Positions 11,701 to 23,803 of a stretch of 64,000 nt of DNA are shown in pieces. Below the pieces are notes generated by a model. It saw nothing but the letters and a program-made list of their open reading frames with translations, searched no databases and was not told the origin of the DNA. Position 1 is the stretch's first letter. Each line of letters opens with the position of its first letter. The position numbers were made by a program, and so were the translations under genes. This DNA comes from Apostichopus japonicus (lineage: Eukaryota > Echinodermata > Holothuroidea > Aspidochirotida > Stichopodidae): positions 26,974,960 through 27,038,959 of the forward strand of contig NC_092563.1 in the NCBI RefSeq assembly GCF_037975245.1, written 5' to 3'.

Positions 11701-11955
11701 TTCTTTCCTCTTGTCAAAGCGCATGACAACAGGTTGTTGCAGAAAGTAAAAAAAAAGCTAGGAACTTCCTCTACTTAACGATACTGGAAAACATTTTAGG
11801 TAATTGTCTCAACCTCGGTGCCCGGTTCACTCTCGATTTCGAAAAAAAAGAAACTCAAAAAAATTTACAAGAAAAGGACAAGGTTTCTATTTTTTTGTTT
11901 TGTTAGTTCTCCAGCGGTTTTTTGTTTTGGAAGTCACTTTTTTTTTAATCTACCG

Positions 11956-12096
11956 ATGAACTTTGGGGACGTCTTGGTCCCATCATTGCCGTCGCCTCGC
12001 ATTGGCTCTCGATATTTCCTCCACGTCAGTTGGAGCGGTCCTGCCTTTGTTCTGGGGTGCATGAAGATACGAGGAGCGATAAATAGCAATCCTTAA
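11956..12096 (+). other. Upstream ORF in the presumed 5' UTR (46 codons)
   Basis: An ATG at 11956 opens a 46-codon frame that stops at 12096, 48 bases before the first main ATG. A second in-frame ATG (12061) would give an 11-residue version. It is in the same frame as the main coding sequence but separated from it by the stop. The predicted peptide resembles no family. If the 5' UTR spans this interval, the uORF would be expected to lower initiation at the TOX start; whether it does so is unknown. Confidence 0.4.
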
Positions 12097-12144
12097 GGGC
12101 AGGTACCTCCCGCTGTTAATCGCGGATGCGTATTACGGTAACTC

Positions 12145-12228
12145 ATGTTTACTATGGATCCGCCACCACCGTTTATAGCACAAGGAAGTGAATACAACCA
12201 AGGACTTTATGGACAATATCCAAACAAG
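12145..12228 (+). CDS. TOX: TOX-family protein, coding exon 1 (N-terminus)
   Basis: This exon encodes residues 1-28, beginning MFTMDPPPPF and ending QYPNK, rich in Pro, Tyr, Gln and Gly. It ends AAG|gtaggg, a good donor, in phase 0. Two in-frame ATGs compete. The first (12145) has a poor context (C at -3, T at +4), while the second (12154) has A at -3 and G at +4. The second would start MDPPPPF, similar to the short acidic/proline-rich MD... start of vertebrate TOX proteins. The second is therefore the likelier start, which would make the protein three residues shorter. TOX proteins are nuclear HMG-box chromatin and transcription regulators; this N-terminal part is the less conserved activation region. 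The exon is assigned through phase-0 continuity and similar composition with exons 2 and 3, because alone it is too short to identify. Confidence 0.65.
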
Positions 12229-12564
12229 GTAGGGGATAGACCAATAACAATGGCACACATCACTTTAAGAGTTTTCTTTTATAACTTTAAATTTCTATCG
12301 TTTTTTGGGGGTTTTGGTTTTTTGGTATGCACTTAACATTTAATTCTTTTCCTAGGCCATTTTTCAAAATCACAAAATTTGAACTATAGGCTGCCTCATG
12401 AAGACGCATCTTTTGAATGACTGATGATAATAATTTTTTTCTTTTTTGCCCCCGCTGTTAAAAAAACTAAAAAAGTTCTTCTATGAATGAATTTTTCTGC
12501 TCAATTTTCATTTTAATTGTGATTGGAAGAGTGAAGGAAGAACTAGTCTCAATCAGAGCTTCCA

Positions 12565-12655
12565 ATATAATAATAATAATAAATGAGACTTATATAGCTC
12601 CAAATCAGTAAACAAAAGTCACTGCTCAAGGCGCTTTACAAAGAAAGTAAATTAA
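12565..12655. repeat. SINE-tail-like fragment after an (AAT)n tract
   Basis: An (ATA)n run is followed by cttatatagctcc, a short spacer and ctcaaggcgctttacaaag. The same type of 'ctt-ta-tat-agc ... gcgctttacaa' segment forms the 3' part of many invertebrate SINEs and resembles the tail of the full element at 58318-58626. No tRNA head is visible. Just downstream, a 'ctctttgtaagca' segment is repeated at about 12701 and 12752. Confidence 0.45.
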
Positions 12656-12659
12656 TTGA

Positions 12660-15600
12660 GAAAACCAAGTAAGATTACAATATCTTCTGTCAATTTTTAC
12701 ATCTCTTTGTAAGCAAAATAAAATAAATGTCAGGCCATCTTACTTTTACATACTCTTTGTAAGCAGTGGAAAAACTGTTGTTACACGCCATAGAAACAAG
12801 TTTGTTCTCTTCATTATGAAGTTTATTAATAAACTAATTGATAAATAAATACTGTATTCAAGTTCACGTCCAAGACCCTACATGAAAGAAAAATTTATAC
12901 CTCTCAGGAAAATTGTACTATATACGAACGGCGTTATTTTGAAGAGCGCAATTCGTGCCTCTGTCTTTTCTTGCAAAGAAATATTTTCTTGACCTGAAAA
13001 GAACCCATTTAATATCAATGGGAATTTTGTAGTTGTATAACTTTTGAAACTAAAAGAGCCCTTTGTTGAAAGTCATTACAGTAAAAGTTTATCACGACGA
13101 CATTGAATAGGAAAATCAATGGTTGGGGCAATCAGATGAAACTAACTTTCAAAGACAACAATGATAATTTGGCACTTTTAAATGGTTTGATTTTTTGTGT
13201 TCTCTTTGATAGGACAGATTCATTCTAACCTTATCTCTACCAATACTAAAGCTGTACTGTGCATCTAGGCTAGTAGTGTTGTATTATATTGCAGAGTCCC
13301 ATGGTTATAGCAGGTAAGATTTAAGGGGGTAAATAGGGGTGGGTAGGATGAGGGAAGGGGGAGTGAGATGTTCTTAAGATTAGCTCAAGCTAAACAAAGG
13401 GTTTACTATCATTTGTGACTAGACTCAACTATTGAGCCTTTTTAACCTGTAAAACAATGAAGACAACATACCGGCACTGTTGTTCCTTCTGTCTAATAAT
13501 TTAAGTAATAAGTTGTGGTAAAAGAAACGACGGGGCTTAGTACAAATTTAAACAACAGCAAGATTAGGTTGTATTCTCCATTAAGGGATGGAAGATATTT
13601 ATTTGTGTACAATCGAAACAATGTTGCAAGTATGTGTGACCTCGTTGAATATTATCAAATGTTTTTACATTAAATGATAAAAGATTTGAGAATCTCCCTG
13701 TCATCCTTCAGTGCTAGAAATAAAATTATAACCACAAGATTAGTTTATATCTTACAGTAATGGGTTCTCCAGCCAGGCTACAGTATATATGCATCATAGC
13801 CTTGATTGTAAGAAAAACCAGCTGTTTTTTTTTCTTCTGACTTTGGTATATATACATATTAGCAATAATTCTCAAACATAACCGTCATTATTACTACTTT
13901 TTTTAGTGTGATAATGGAAGTGAATAAAAAAAAGAAATAAGGTAGTCCTCTTTTGAAAAAATATGACCAAAATTTGTGGAAAAATTTATATGTTATCTTT
14001 GCTCTTAAGCAAGTGATTCAAACTTCCCACAAAAATAAGTCATAAGGTGTTTCTATCTAGGGAATGAAATAACCAGAAAAAAATTACTTTTTAGCAAAAT
14101 TGGACCATTAGCACCACCCCATCCCATCCTATCCCACCCCCATCACACCACTGCCCATCCCACCCTGGATATATTGTTGAATGTTGGGTGTTGACTATAA
14201 TAACTTAAATGCCAAAACACCTTTTAGGAAGGAATTATGAAACCAAGATGACTGACTTGTTTTGAGGTTAATTTTAGTCCAGCATTGATTTATAGTACGT
14301 CCCTAAAGTATGACGTTCTCGTGTGACAAAACCCTGGTGGAAATGTGATGGCATCATATGGTATGGATTGTCTTAATTTTTTGGGATAAACAGCGACATT
14401 AATTTGACGAATCTTCACACGTAGTACTGTAGCTAGGCGTTATTAAGGCAGATGAAATTTCTTCTTATTTGATGCTTATCTAAACTCAAAAAGTCATTTA
14501 TCTTAAGAAATATATTTAAAGCTAAATAAAAAGTTAAATAAAGTTTGGTTAACATTTAGCTGCTGAACATCAGGAGAACAGAATTCTCAATGTTTATTTG
14601 AAAATAAAAAAACAAAATTTTTCAGCACATTTTGTGGATATCGTAAAAAAGAACTGAAGAAAAGATTCCAATATTTTTTGGGGACTGATTTTTATTTATC
14701 TGATTTTGTTTCGAGTCAACTCTGTAAATAACTTTCGTAACCATATGTTGCAGGTAGTATAGTTGTCAAATTCATGCCCATTACTTCATGATGCAGAACC
14801 AGAAAAAACGAAAGAACTGACAAACAATCCTATGAAAGGTTACAAACGGTCGGGAAATTTTCCACTTTTCATGGCTGTCGTAACTTTGATCTTTTACCCA
14901 GACCGTACCATTGTATGCGTGTAAGGAGAGTGCATTGTTGCTGGTTTTTTTTATTTTTTTATCTTTTTCTTGTGAAACGAAAATGGGAACAATTGGATCA
15001 TAAAGGAGGTCAGTGGAGGCTCAGACGTACACATGTAAACAATTCATTTTGTGATGTATTGGTAATTGTAAACAATTCATTTTGTGAGGTATTGTTAATA
15101 AAGACAATGCTAATTAAATATTTTTGTTTATAGTTATTATTGACAACTTTAGATGTTGAAAAAAAACGTACAAAACAAAAACATCATACTGTTGATTCTC
15201 GTTAGTTACGCATATTTAGTGAAGTACCGTAGGTAAACAGTAGCATGTCACTTTCTATAGAGTAAACTTTCCAGAAAAATAAATAAATAAATAAATTAAT
15301 CCACAGGAAACGATTACTCAAAATCAATATTCAAAGATATAAAATTTGAAAGATTTAAATGCAAAACTTGAAGTATTAATTGTTTAGATATTACACATTA
15401 TTGTGTAAATTTTTCAATTTCACAAAGCAGACTGCATTACTCGGTTCAATGCTCCTGCTTCTCACTGATTTTTTTTTTAAGTTGACCCGACGAGATTCAG
15501 TATTCTTTAAAACGTTCTGTGCTCTCAATCACCGATCCTACCACATCACGCTGAATTGAAAGAAGTGCCCTCAGTGCATTACTTAAAGTTAAGAGCTACA

Positions 15601-16300
15601 AATATATATGATATTAAAATAAAGCCATTCCCTGTTCTTTGTATTTTAATCACCAATACTTCTGCAAGGCATTATAATATCAAAGACTCTCTGCACATCT
15701 TGTCGCTCCGCATACTGTAACTATTTCGTTCCGTCGGTCAGATATTTGTACGAGGCAGGATATTACGAGTTCTCTCCACTGACAGGGCTAAGAATAAGCC
15801 TTATCATTTTATGTCCCTGCCATCAATACTAGTTCCCATAGTTCATTGCCTTCTCGTTTCTCATCTCGCCCCCGAAACATCACCGGGATTGAGCTTGTAA
15901 TATCGAAGACCCATTGGCAATAGGTGTAATGAAAATATCATGACAGTTGTTAGTGGAAAGATAATTGTTCTCCGCTCCCGGTGCATTTGGCGACGTAGCT
16001 GCGTAAATCAGTGTTACGTTTTATTGAGTTTCTTGTCTGCAACATGTTCCTTGATTGCTTTTAGTTCACTGCCCCCTTCGGGGGGGCTTACAGCGGTTAG
16101 AGACCAAAATACTGTAACATTCGTTTAGTAATACGATGTACCTGCTTCTGTTAGACGTTAGTGAAGGTACGACGTGGGAGCTCGGCTATTGTACCATGTC
16201 TAGAGTCTCGGTAGGCAGATTGCAGTCAGTGATCTCAATAAGATGAAGTAGGTTTATAATCAAAAACAGCTATTTGATGTTGTTAATGCATCACAGCTAT
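12660..16300. other. Intron 1, segment without genes
   Basis: AT-rich sequence with few repeats. It includes a C-rich CCCATCC-type tract (14111-14165) and a two-copy 33-bp tandem (15034-15099, core TGTAAACAATTCATTTTGTGA). From about 15440 to 16250 the sequence is of higher complexity and slightly richer in CpG, without repeats. This could be a regulatory block, but no defined motif supports it. Confidence 0.5.
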
Positions 16301-16302
16301 AT

Positions 16303-16340
16303 ATAGGCCTATATATATTGATATATATATATATATATAT

Positions 16341-16381
<41 letters not shown>

Positions 16382-16382
16382 T
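16303..16382. repeat. (AT)n microsatellite
   Basis: Long TATA dinucleotide tract, broken twice by TTGATA, ending in 'taaatataaag'. Confidence 0.9.
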
Positions 16383-17431
16383 AAAGTCTTATTCCACAAT
16401 GCAGTCTGTGAGATTGACCAAAGCTCAAATTCTTTTCAAATAATTAAAAATATTATTTTTGTGTTTTTTTTTAGTTTCCAATTTGTAACTTGCATATAGG
16501 ATAATAATACTAAATATTAAAAAGTGTCTTTCTGCTTTGAATAATATTTGCTAAGTCCAGGAAAGTCAAGACCAACAGAAAAGAAAAACAATGAGAAACA
16601 AAAGGAAATAATAACTTCCCCCAAGCCTGGTCAGAATGATTAGGACAATTATATTTGAAATATAATGGCAGGGATACAAGGACTATGTCAGTTGATTTTT
16701 TAAAATTTTATTTCCGTGATTGATCTAAAGCATCAAGTTTTTTTCCCCCTCATCATTGTTGCTTATAATCTCAGACATACATTCTTCAATTACTCTATGT
16801 GTTAGACACGATTAAGGCCTGATATGAGTGATGGAACTTTGGAAAATAAGCATTTCATCGTAAATTTTCGGACCGAGACAATTGTGCAAAAGTTAGCAAA
16901 TTCATTATTTATTTCAGAAGATGTGAGGCTTTCTTTTGTACTGTATATACGCAGGTGCGTGATGGTCTTTATTTGGGCCAAGCATTTATTGCGACTCATT
17001 CCCCGGGTACCTCACATTTAAAAGCTATAACCCTAGGCCTCCTCCTTGAGTAGTAGGGTTTTATTATTTTTCCGAATTGATTTTACGAGGAGACCATATA
17101 ATTGCAGTCTCTTTTGATGGTATAATGAAGCAAGACTAAATGAAACCAAATTAAAAAAGGATTTTTTAATATAACAGATTTGGCCAGTTTCTCATCTCAT
17201 GAATAATCATGAGAAACTGTCAAAGTGAGCAGTCCTCTTGTTGGTTGGGATAATGAAAGAGGGAATAGTCTCTCTAAAGCAAATCTGCAGCCTTCGGATT
17301 CAGAGTCAATGTCAAATTGTCAATGCCACATAGGGGAAAAGAAATAATGTCAAGTAACAAAATTTCTTGAATTTAAATACATTTTGACAGTAAGACAATG
17401 TACAGCTATATGCAAAAATTTCCCTTTCAAC

Positions 17432-17456
17432 AAAAAAAAAAAAAAAAAAAAAAAAA
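17432..17456 (+). repeat. A25 homopolymer
   Basis: Twenty-five uninterrupted A residues. It could be the decayed poly(A) tail of a + strand retrocopy, but no recognisable element precedes it. Confidence 0.9.
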
Positions 17457-17875
17457 TGTATGAAGTTTTTCATATTTTTATAGTTTTCATTTAAAAAAAA
17501 ATGATAACACTGTTATTAAGTTTAGCCTTAGTACATATGGTCCTTGGGAGATTTAGCTCTAAATCTTAAGCAATAGAAGGTTATCATAAGTTTTACATTC
17601 AGAGGTTTTGTAACAGAGTATTGTTAAAAGGAACTTAGCATCCATGAATGCATACAGTATGCATCATTGTTGGTTTAGTACACAACAAGCTGCTGGTTTT
17701 CTCCACGATTGTGCAGACATAACTACAGTTAAACCGGTTACTATCCTTTTAATGTTTAATGAAATGCCAAAAACCAAAACAGATGGGTGATACATTTAAT
17801 GCTTCCATGTTCGAAAAAAGAAGAAGATAACTTTACTCTATTCATAATCGTGTAAAATGATGTCACCATGTTATT

Positions 17876-18045
17876 TTCAAGCATCATTAGGTCATCTTAG
17901 ATGTTGTTTTGCTTGCTATAATCATATTAGTGTCAAGTATCATTTGAGGAACCAATACATTCATGTTGTCCTTGATATCATGATATCAGTCTCAAGTATG
18001 ATTGGATGATCTTTTAGATCATGTTTTTCTTGCGGGAGTGATATA
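17876..18045. repeat. Three diverged tandem copies of about 58 bp
   Basis: Each copy begins CAAGTATCATT/GATTG, includes a TTAGAT(C)ATG-TTGT/TTTT-CTTG segment and ends in a (G)ATAT run. The middle copy contains the 14-bp palindrome GATATCATGATATC (17974-17987). Confidence 0.55.
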
Positions 18046-18130
18046 TATGTGTTTATCTACTTGACACTTAAAACACTTTATTACCAATACACCTACCACA
18101 GTATCATATAGCAGATATACTGTACCTATG

Positions 18131-18159
18131 TATAGTAAAGCCTAGCCTTCTTTACTATA
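18131..18159. repeat. Perfect 10-bp stem inverted repeat
   Basis: TATAGTAAAG (18131-18140) and CTTTACTATA (18150-18159) are exact inverted copies around the 9-base loop cctagcctt. There is no downstream T-run or protein context that would give it a function. Confidence 0.7.
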
Positions 18160-21100
18160 TAAGAATCTGGGCTATGTGCTAAATCCCAATAGTACATGTT
18201 ACTACTCGGGCACCTGTTCAGATGGGAATAAAAAATAGAGAAATACAATAAAGTCAGCCTTGCAGAGCTTTCCACTGTTCCCTTTAATAATTGAGTACAG
18301 TATATAGAATATTGTTACAGTACGAAACCCAATCAGCAACATTTTTATACACTCATTGTTACTTGTAAATAGTGTCAAATATGTCTGCATGTTTGCTCCA
18401 AGTGTTGTTGTCTGTTTTATATTTCTGTTAGGTTCATAAGTGTGAACTAAAGTACTACAAACCTGAAGGAGAAGGTGGAATACCTTAAACTATTCACATG
18501 TTTGTAACATTGTTTATCTTGTAATACAGAATATGGCTTTGATTATTCTTTTCTTTATCTTTGATCATTTTCATCTTCTCAATCTTCTTCTTCTTCTTTC
18601 TCCTTCTTTTTTCTCTCGTAATTTCTGCGTCCAAAATCCTTGGGAAAAAAATCTAATCGCCTTGGATGATGGAAAGTATTGATTTTTGGTCTATAATTTG
18701 GCTGTTTTTCATCCTACTGGATGGACATAAGGCTGGCTGTTGCAACAACTTGATTTTGCCAGCTGCCTACAGAGAATTAATCACAAGGTCGCACTCTGAA
18801 GTCTAACCCAATCTTTCTCTCTTCCCTCTGCTCCCTTCTTTCATTACCATTCTTAGTGAGGAAAATTGAAGGATGTGTTGCGGCTTCATACGTAGTATGT
18901 GAGAGAGTCCCCCCAACAAGGCAACATTGGCTTATGTATCAGGGAACTTCTAATACCAATGATCAAAGTGAGATAGAGAGAGAGAAAAAGAAAAATAGAT
19001 ATAAAGAAAAGGGAGAAAAAAAAAAGAACTTTCACCCCTTGTCACCAGGAGCCGATCAAATAAGCCTTAATGGCCATCATTTGTCAAGGAACTTCAATCG
19101 TCTCAATTTGATTACAGAAAGTTTAGCAAAACAAAATTAGCAATTGTGAGGTATGAGTGGGTGAGGATGAAATGCCAAACTTTTTTTTATCTGGCAGGTG
19201 GACTTTGAGTCAAGTTCAAGGAGGAATTTCTTTTTTTCTTTCTTAAGAGATGAAAAAGAAAGAACAGAAATGGCTAAAATTTGACACATTGGTTGGTGTC
19301 TCAGGGGGTATCTCCATCAAAAGGGGGGGGGGGGATGGTGTGGATGAGGGTAAGAGGAGGTGAGATGGTTATCGTTAGGAGACTTAAGATGTTTTGTGGA
19401 GTCAACTTAAAAGTAAAAGTTTGTTTAAATTTGGGGAAGAAGAATAGGTAGGAGAATACTTAATGTTTAGGGAAATATATCCGGGAAATAATTTTGATAT
19501 AAAACAAGGAAATAATGTGATCACAAAATTGGCCTTATTTTGGATTTATTTGGCATCAATTGCACTGTATATTTGGTCACAACATGATTTCCAAGAGATC
19601 CTTCTTGGAATCATCAGGGGTTTCCTAGCTTTCGTTTGAAGTGATTATCATTTAGAAAAACATTTATTTTCATTATAGGTCCATTAAACTTGGCAGTTGA
19701 TCAGTTTATTGAAGAATTGAAAACCTTTGGAACCGAACACTTGTCTCTTAGGAATTTGGTTATTATTTCAAATTCTCATACGTTTTCTCCTATTATTGAG
19801 AATGGAAATTGTTTGAATAAAGGATATTCTGGACAATGTTTGGTAATCTAGTACAAGTTTCCAGGAATTTTAAAAAGTAGACTTATAATCAGTCATGTGG
19901 GGTGACATTCTCGTTTATTTACCACAAATAGTTGAAGTTTCTCCATCTGTAATCTCCCTCAAAAGTTTAAAAACTACAAATAATCATGCCATTTTGTTTA
20001 AGACATGTTTCCGTTGGTTAAATGGTAGCATAAATATTGACCGTTTGTTCTCTTTTCTTATTCTTTTTAATTAATTTCACTTTCCAACATTGCTTGTATG
20101 TCCACGTGTTTGTGTGTGAATAAGGTATACTTGCAAAATGCAGTTCTTTGCTGATAACAGATTTTTAAGCCATGTTACATGCCGAGCATTTCCCACCTTC
20201 ACCGTGGTTCAGTAAACTTATTGTTGAACTTGATTGTAAAAAAAGAGTCTTAGCCCAGACTAGTTTATTTATGAACAAAGTACCTTAAGACCCTAATCTG
20301 ACAAGGTAGTAAAAGCTGTTACATAATGGTTTGGTTTACAAGTTGTACCCTGCTGACCAGACTCTTAATGGAAACCTTTTGTGAAATTCAAACAAGATTG
20401 TGAAGCAGTAATAGCCTGAGCAAACCAAGGACTAACTTCTTTCTTTTTTGTCGTTGACTATTTTGTCTCCTTTTGTTAGAATGGAGGGTTGCTGGTGTAA
20501 ATAGAAGCCAGGGTTAGCATTAGATAAATCTTTCCCATTTTGTTTGTCTTGAGGTCAAGATAAATCCCTGAAAATAGTTTATAGACACTGCAGGTTGGTT
20601 GATATGTATACAAAAGCTGATGGGAGAGAGAAGTTGAATAATGAAAACTATATAATACTCTCTTTGAGTTTCACAGCGTTAAAATTGCATACACTGTACA
20701 AAAACAAACCCCCCAAAAAAATGTTCCAAATGTGTCCGTCGGTATAATATCTCAATCCACTGATAATTATCGAAGGGTAACTTTAAAGGAAAATAAGTTG
20801 CCCAGATTTCTGCATCATAAAAGTGAAACATGTTTCGGATAAACATGTTCACTACACAGTTATAAATATTGTTACGGTGTGTTTAAATTTAAGTAAAAAT
20901 TGTCGAGAGTTATATATTTTTTTGGAGATAGATACGTTCTGATCATTAATGCTAAATGTATGGGGTGAGGGGGGGCGTCTTTCTTGTGATCCACAATAGT
21001 TTCCTTTCCAAAATCATACTAAGTTTGTAAATTCGATGTAAAATCTAAATTGTTACGAATAAATTTTTAGAGTACAGTATAAGAGTTTATCTTATTACTA

Positions 21101-22390
21101 CAAAAATGATCAAATTTATCTTCAATTTATTAAAAATTCAAGTAAAGTGAACACAAAAAAAAAATTTAAAAGTGAAGTAAAATATGTTCAAGTATAATGT
21201 AACTTAAAATTATTGCATGTCTATTGTGGAAACAAAACCTTTTTTTTTTTTACTTTTTTTTTTCTGAGGACTTGCTTTGAATAATCATCAAAATTTACAA
21301 ATGATCAAAACAAGCCAAAGCACATGGATTTAGAAAAAAGATGTCTTTACACGTTACAGACACAATTTCATTAATCTTAGATGGGAAGAGAGATTACCAA
21401 TAATGCAATGGTGTTTGATTAATTAAACATATATATATTAAATTTTTAATAACTTTCAGTCATTGTACTGAGCACCTGAAAGTACATTGATCTATGTTCA
21501 TATCTTTGAAATTCAAAACATAGATTTCACCTTGATTGGATTGTTGTCTAAAGATGTATCTAAGGTTTTTTTTTGGGGGGGGAGGGGGAAGGAGACGAGG
21601 GGGTCGGTAGTGGTAAGCAAAAACAGTTTTAGTTATTTGATAATTATCCCTCAGCGACGATCTTGTCGGTTGTCATTTAACGGCAGAGATATTAACGTTA
21701 TTGTTACTAATTAGTTTCTGTGTTTTTTACATTCCCAACACATCTGAAAATAAACTGTATATCAAAATGATGGAACTTTATAGGAGAATTATTACAGTGA
21801 CACTTAAATCTGTGGATATAATTAAATGACTATAGCTTAATCAAAACCTTTCAACACATCGATTTCTAATTTTCCTTTACCTCTGTCCAATTTTAAACTG
21901 CATTGGTATTGTACTTATACTATTGTAATATAGTTGGGACTGTTTTTAGGTGGAAATGAAACTCGGAGTCAGGACACTGCTCCTTCCAAGAACTTGTCAC
22001 TTACTAGTATATTCCTCTCCTGGTTTGACAGAGTATAACAGAAGGAAGACATGCAATATATTAGTAAATTCTACCACTGTATACCCTATGCACTATTAAC
22101 ATTGTATACTCCACCCTTCCCCCCTCCTCCCCCCCTTTAGTCCAAGGGTTAACTGCTCAGGTAACTAGAACATTTTTGTTCTGTAGGTAACAGAATATAA
22201 TTTCTGCATGATCAAAAATGTGTATAACATAGCAATTTCCTATAAGATTTGATCACATCTTTGGCTCAGAATTTTGTATTCATTTGACTTTGATATGCAA
22301 ATTAGGGAATGCTCCCTTGCCACACAGGCTGTTCTATAGAAATTTGACACTGAACCTTTAACCCTAGCAAACACAGATATAACACACATA
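18160..22390. other. Intron 1, segment without genes
   Basis: AT-rich intronic DNA. It contains a CTT-rich tract (about 18580-18615), an A-rich purine stretch (18970-19030), a G12 run at 19323-19334 and a T10-G8 compound homopolymer near 21567-21585. No other structure was recognised. Confidence 0.5.
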
Positions 22391-22404
22391 CAAAAGCATG
22401 TCAC

Positions 22405-22500
22405 TAAACCCCACCCACCCCCTCCCCCGCCCTCTCCCCCACCCCCTCCCCCACCCTCTCCCCTCCCCTCCCCGCCCCCTCCCTCATCTCATCCCTCTCC
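22405..22500 (-). repeat. C-rich tract (CCCCACCCTC units), G-rich on the - strand
   Basis: Imperfect repeats of CCCCCTCCCCCACCCTCTC over about 95 bases. The - strand has many closely spaced runs of G4-G5 and could form G-quadruplexes. Confidence 0.8.
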
Positions 22501-23610
22501 TCTCAACCTTCCCTATCCATTCCTTAAATAAACCATACAGTTCAATTGAAAGACTTTTCAATTTATTCTATTCTGGAAATGTTTTTCAAAATATTTGAAA
22601 TTCGCAAGTTCTCAGCAAGTCCAGAAATGATAACACTAGACAACAAGCAAAGGACAAAGACAAGACAAGACAAGCGTCTCGCGATCTTTGACTGTGTCCG
22701 CAAGCCATCAGAGTATCCAAACTGTTGGCTCCCTAGAAGACAACTTGTCACGAACGAAAACCAGAACAGCATTATTCTCTTACCGTTGCAATTTTGGGAC
22801 AGTTTTTTTTCCTTCGAATAGCAATGAAGCACTTAAGGCCAGGTACTTAGCAATTAAAAGGATGAATAAACAGCCGAGGATCTGACAGTTTGGGTGACTA
22901 ATTGAACGTAAATAAAATGAATCACCCTGTTAGAAAGAAGAGCTCTCTATCAAATTACGTTATTGAATATGAGAAAAAAGAGGCAGAGAAACGCAAGTAT
23001 CTTTCAACTTGTTTTTGTTATAATTGGAGACGTTTTTCTGTATTTATAAATCAAGGTTATGAAATAAAATGCCATTTTATGTTTACATTTTGAGCAACAC
23101 AAAAAATTAAGGAAAAATATAAGTAAGCTAATTTATCTAACTGTTATCATAAACAAATCATTAGTCTTTTGATTCAGCTCAGTGCTCTGGGCCAATTTGT
23201 GTTTTGGATCAAGAAAACCTGACACTCATAAATTTTCCCTTAACATGACGATATTTTCTGTACAAGTCACTGGCTGAGAATTTGTAGTATTCAGCGTTGT
23301 CAGAGGAATGTTTTTACGTTTGTGACACCTTCAAGTACGTAGTATCATAATTGAATAGACATTTAGAGGGTTGCCATGGATACCAAAAGTCATCATAAAA
23401 ATGAAACTAAAAAGTTGATCTGTGTTGAATAATTTAGATTGTAACATAAATTATATGATCATTAACTTCCAATCTTTGGTTGTTGTATTAGCAATCTTTT
23501 TTCCAATATATTTCAATAAAATAAATATGGCCTTTTTTAGCATTCTAGCAGTCTTTGAATGACCATAGTTCCTTTCAGCCCCCAAGGAAGAGTTAACTTG
23601 TTGTGGTTAA

Positions 23611-23803
23611 CTTTGAACCTAGTGGGTTGCTTTGAACCTAGTGGCTCAATGCTTTGAACCTAGTGGCTCAATGCTTTAACCTAGTGGCTCAATGCTTTGA
23701 ACCTAGTGGCTCAATGCTTTGAATCTAGTGGGTCAATGCTTTGAACCTAGCAGGTTGCTCTCATGGGTTGCTTTGAACCTAGCTGGTAATTGTTTTAAAC
23801 CTC
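23611..23803. repeat. 22-bp minisatellite CTTTGAACCTAGTGGCTCAATG
   Basis: About eight copies of a unit starting CTTTGAACCTAGTGG; the four central ones are nearly identical and end in CTCAATG. The first copy lacks the last bases (GGTTG ending), and the last two are longer or diverged (GCAGGTTG, GCTGGTAATTG). The edges are more diverged than the core. Confidence 0.9.

Noticed and set aside
11818-11955. Extension of the upstream ORF to a GTG at 11818
   Set aside because: It would need a non-ATG start and reads through an A-rich low-complexity tract; the ATG at 11956 is the first normal start.
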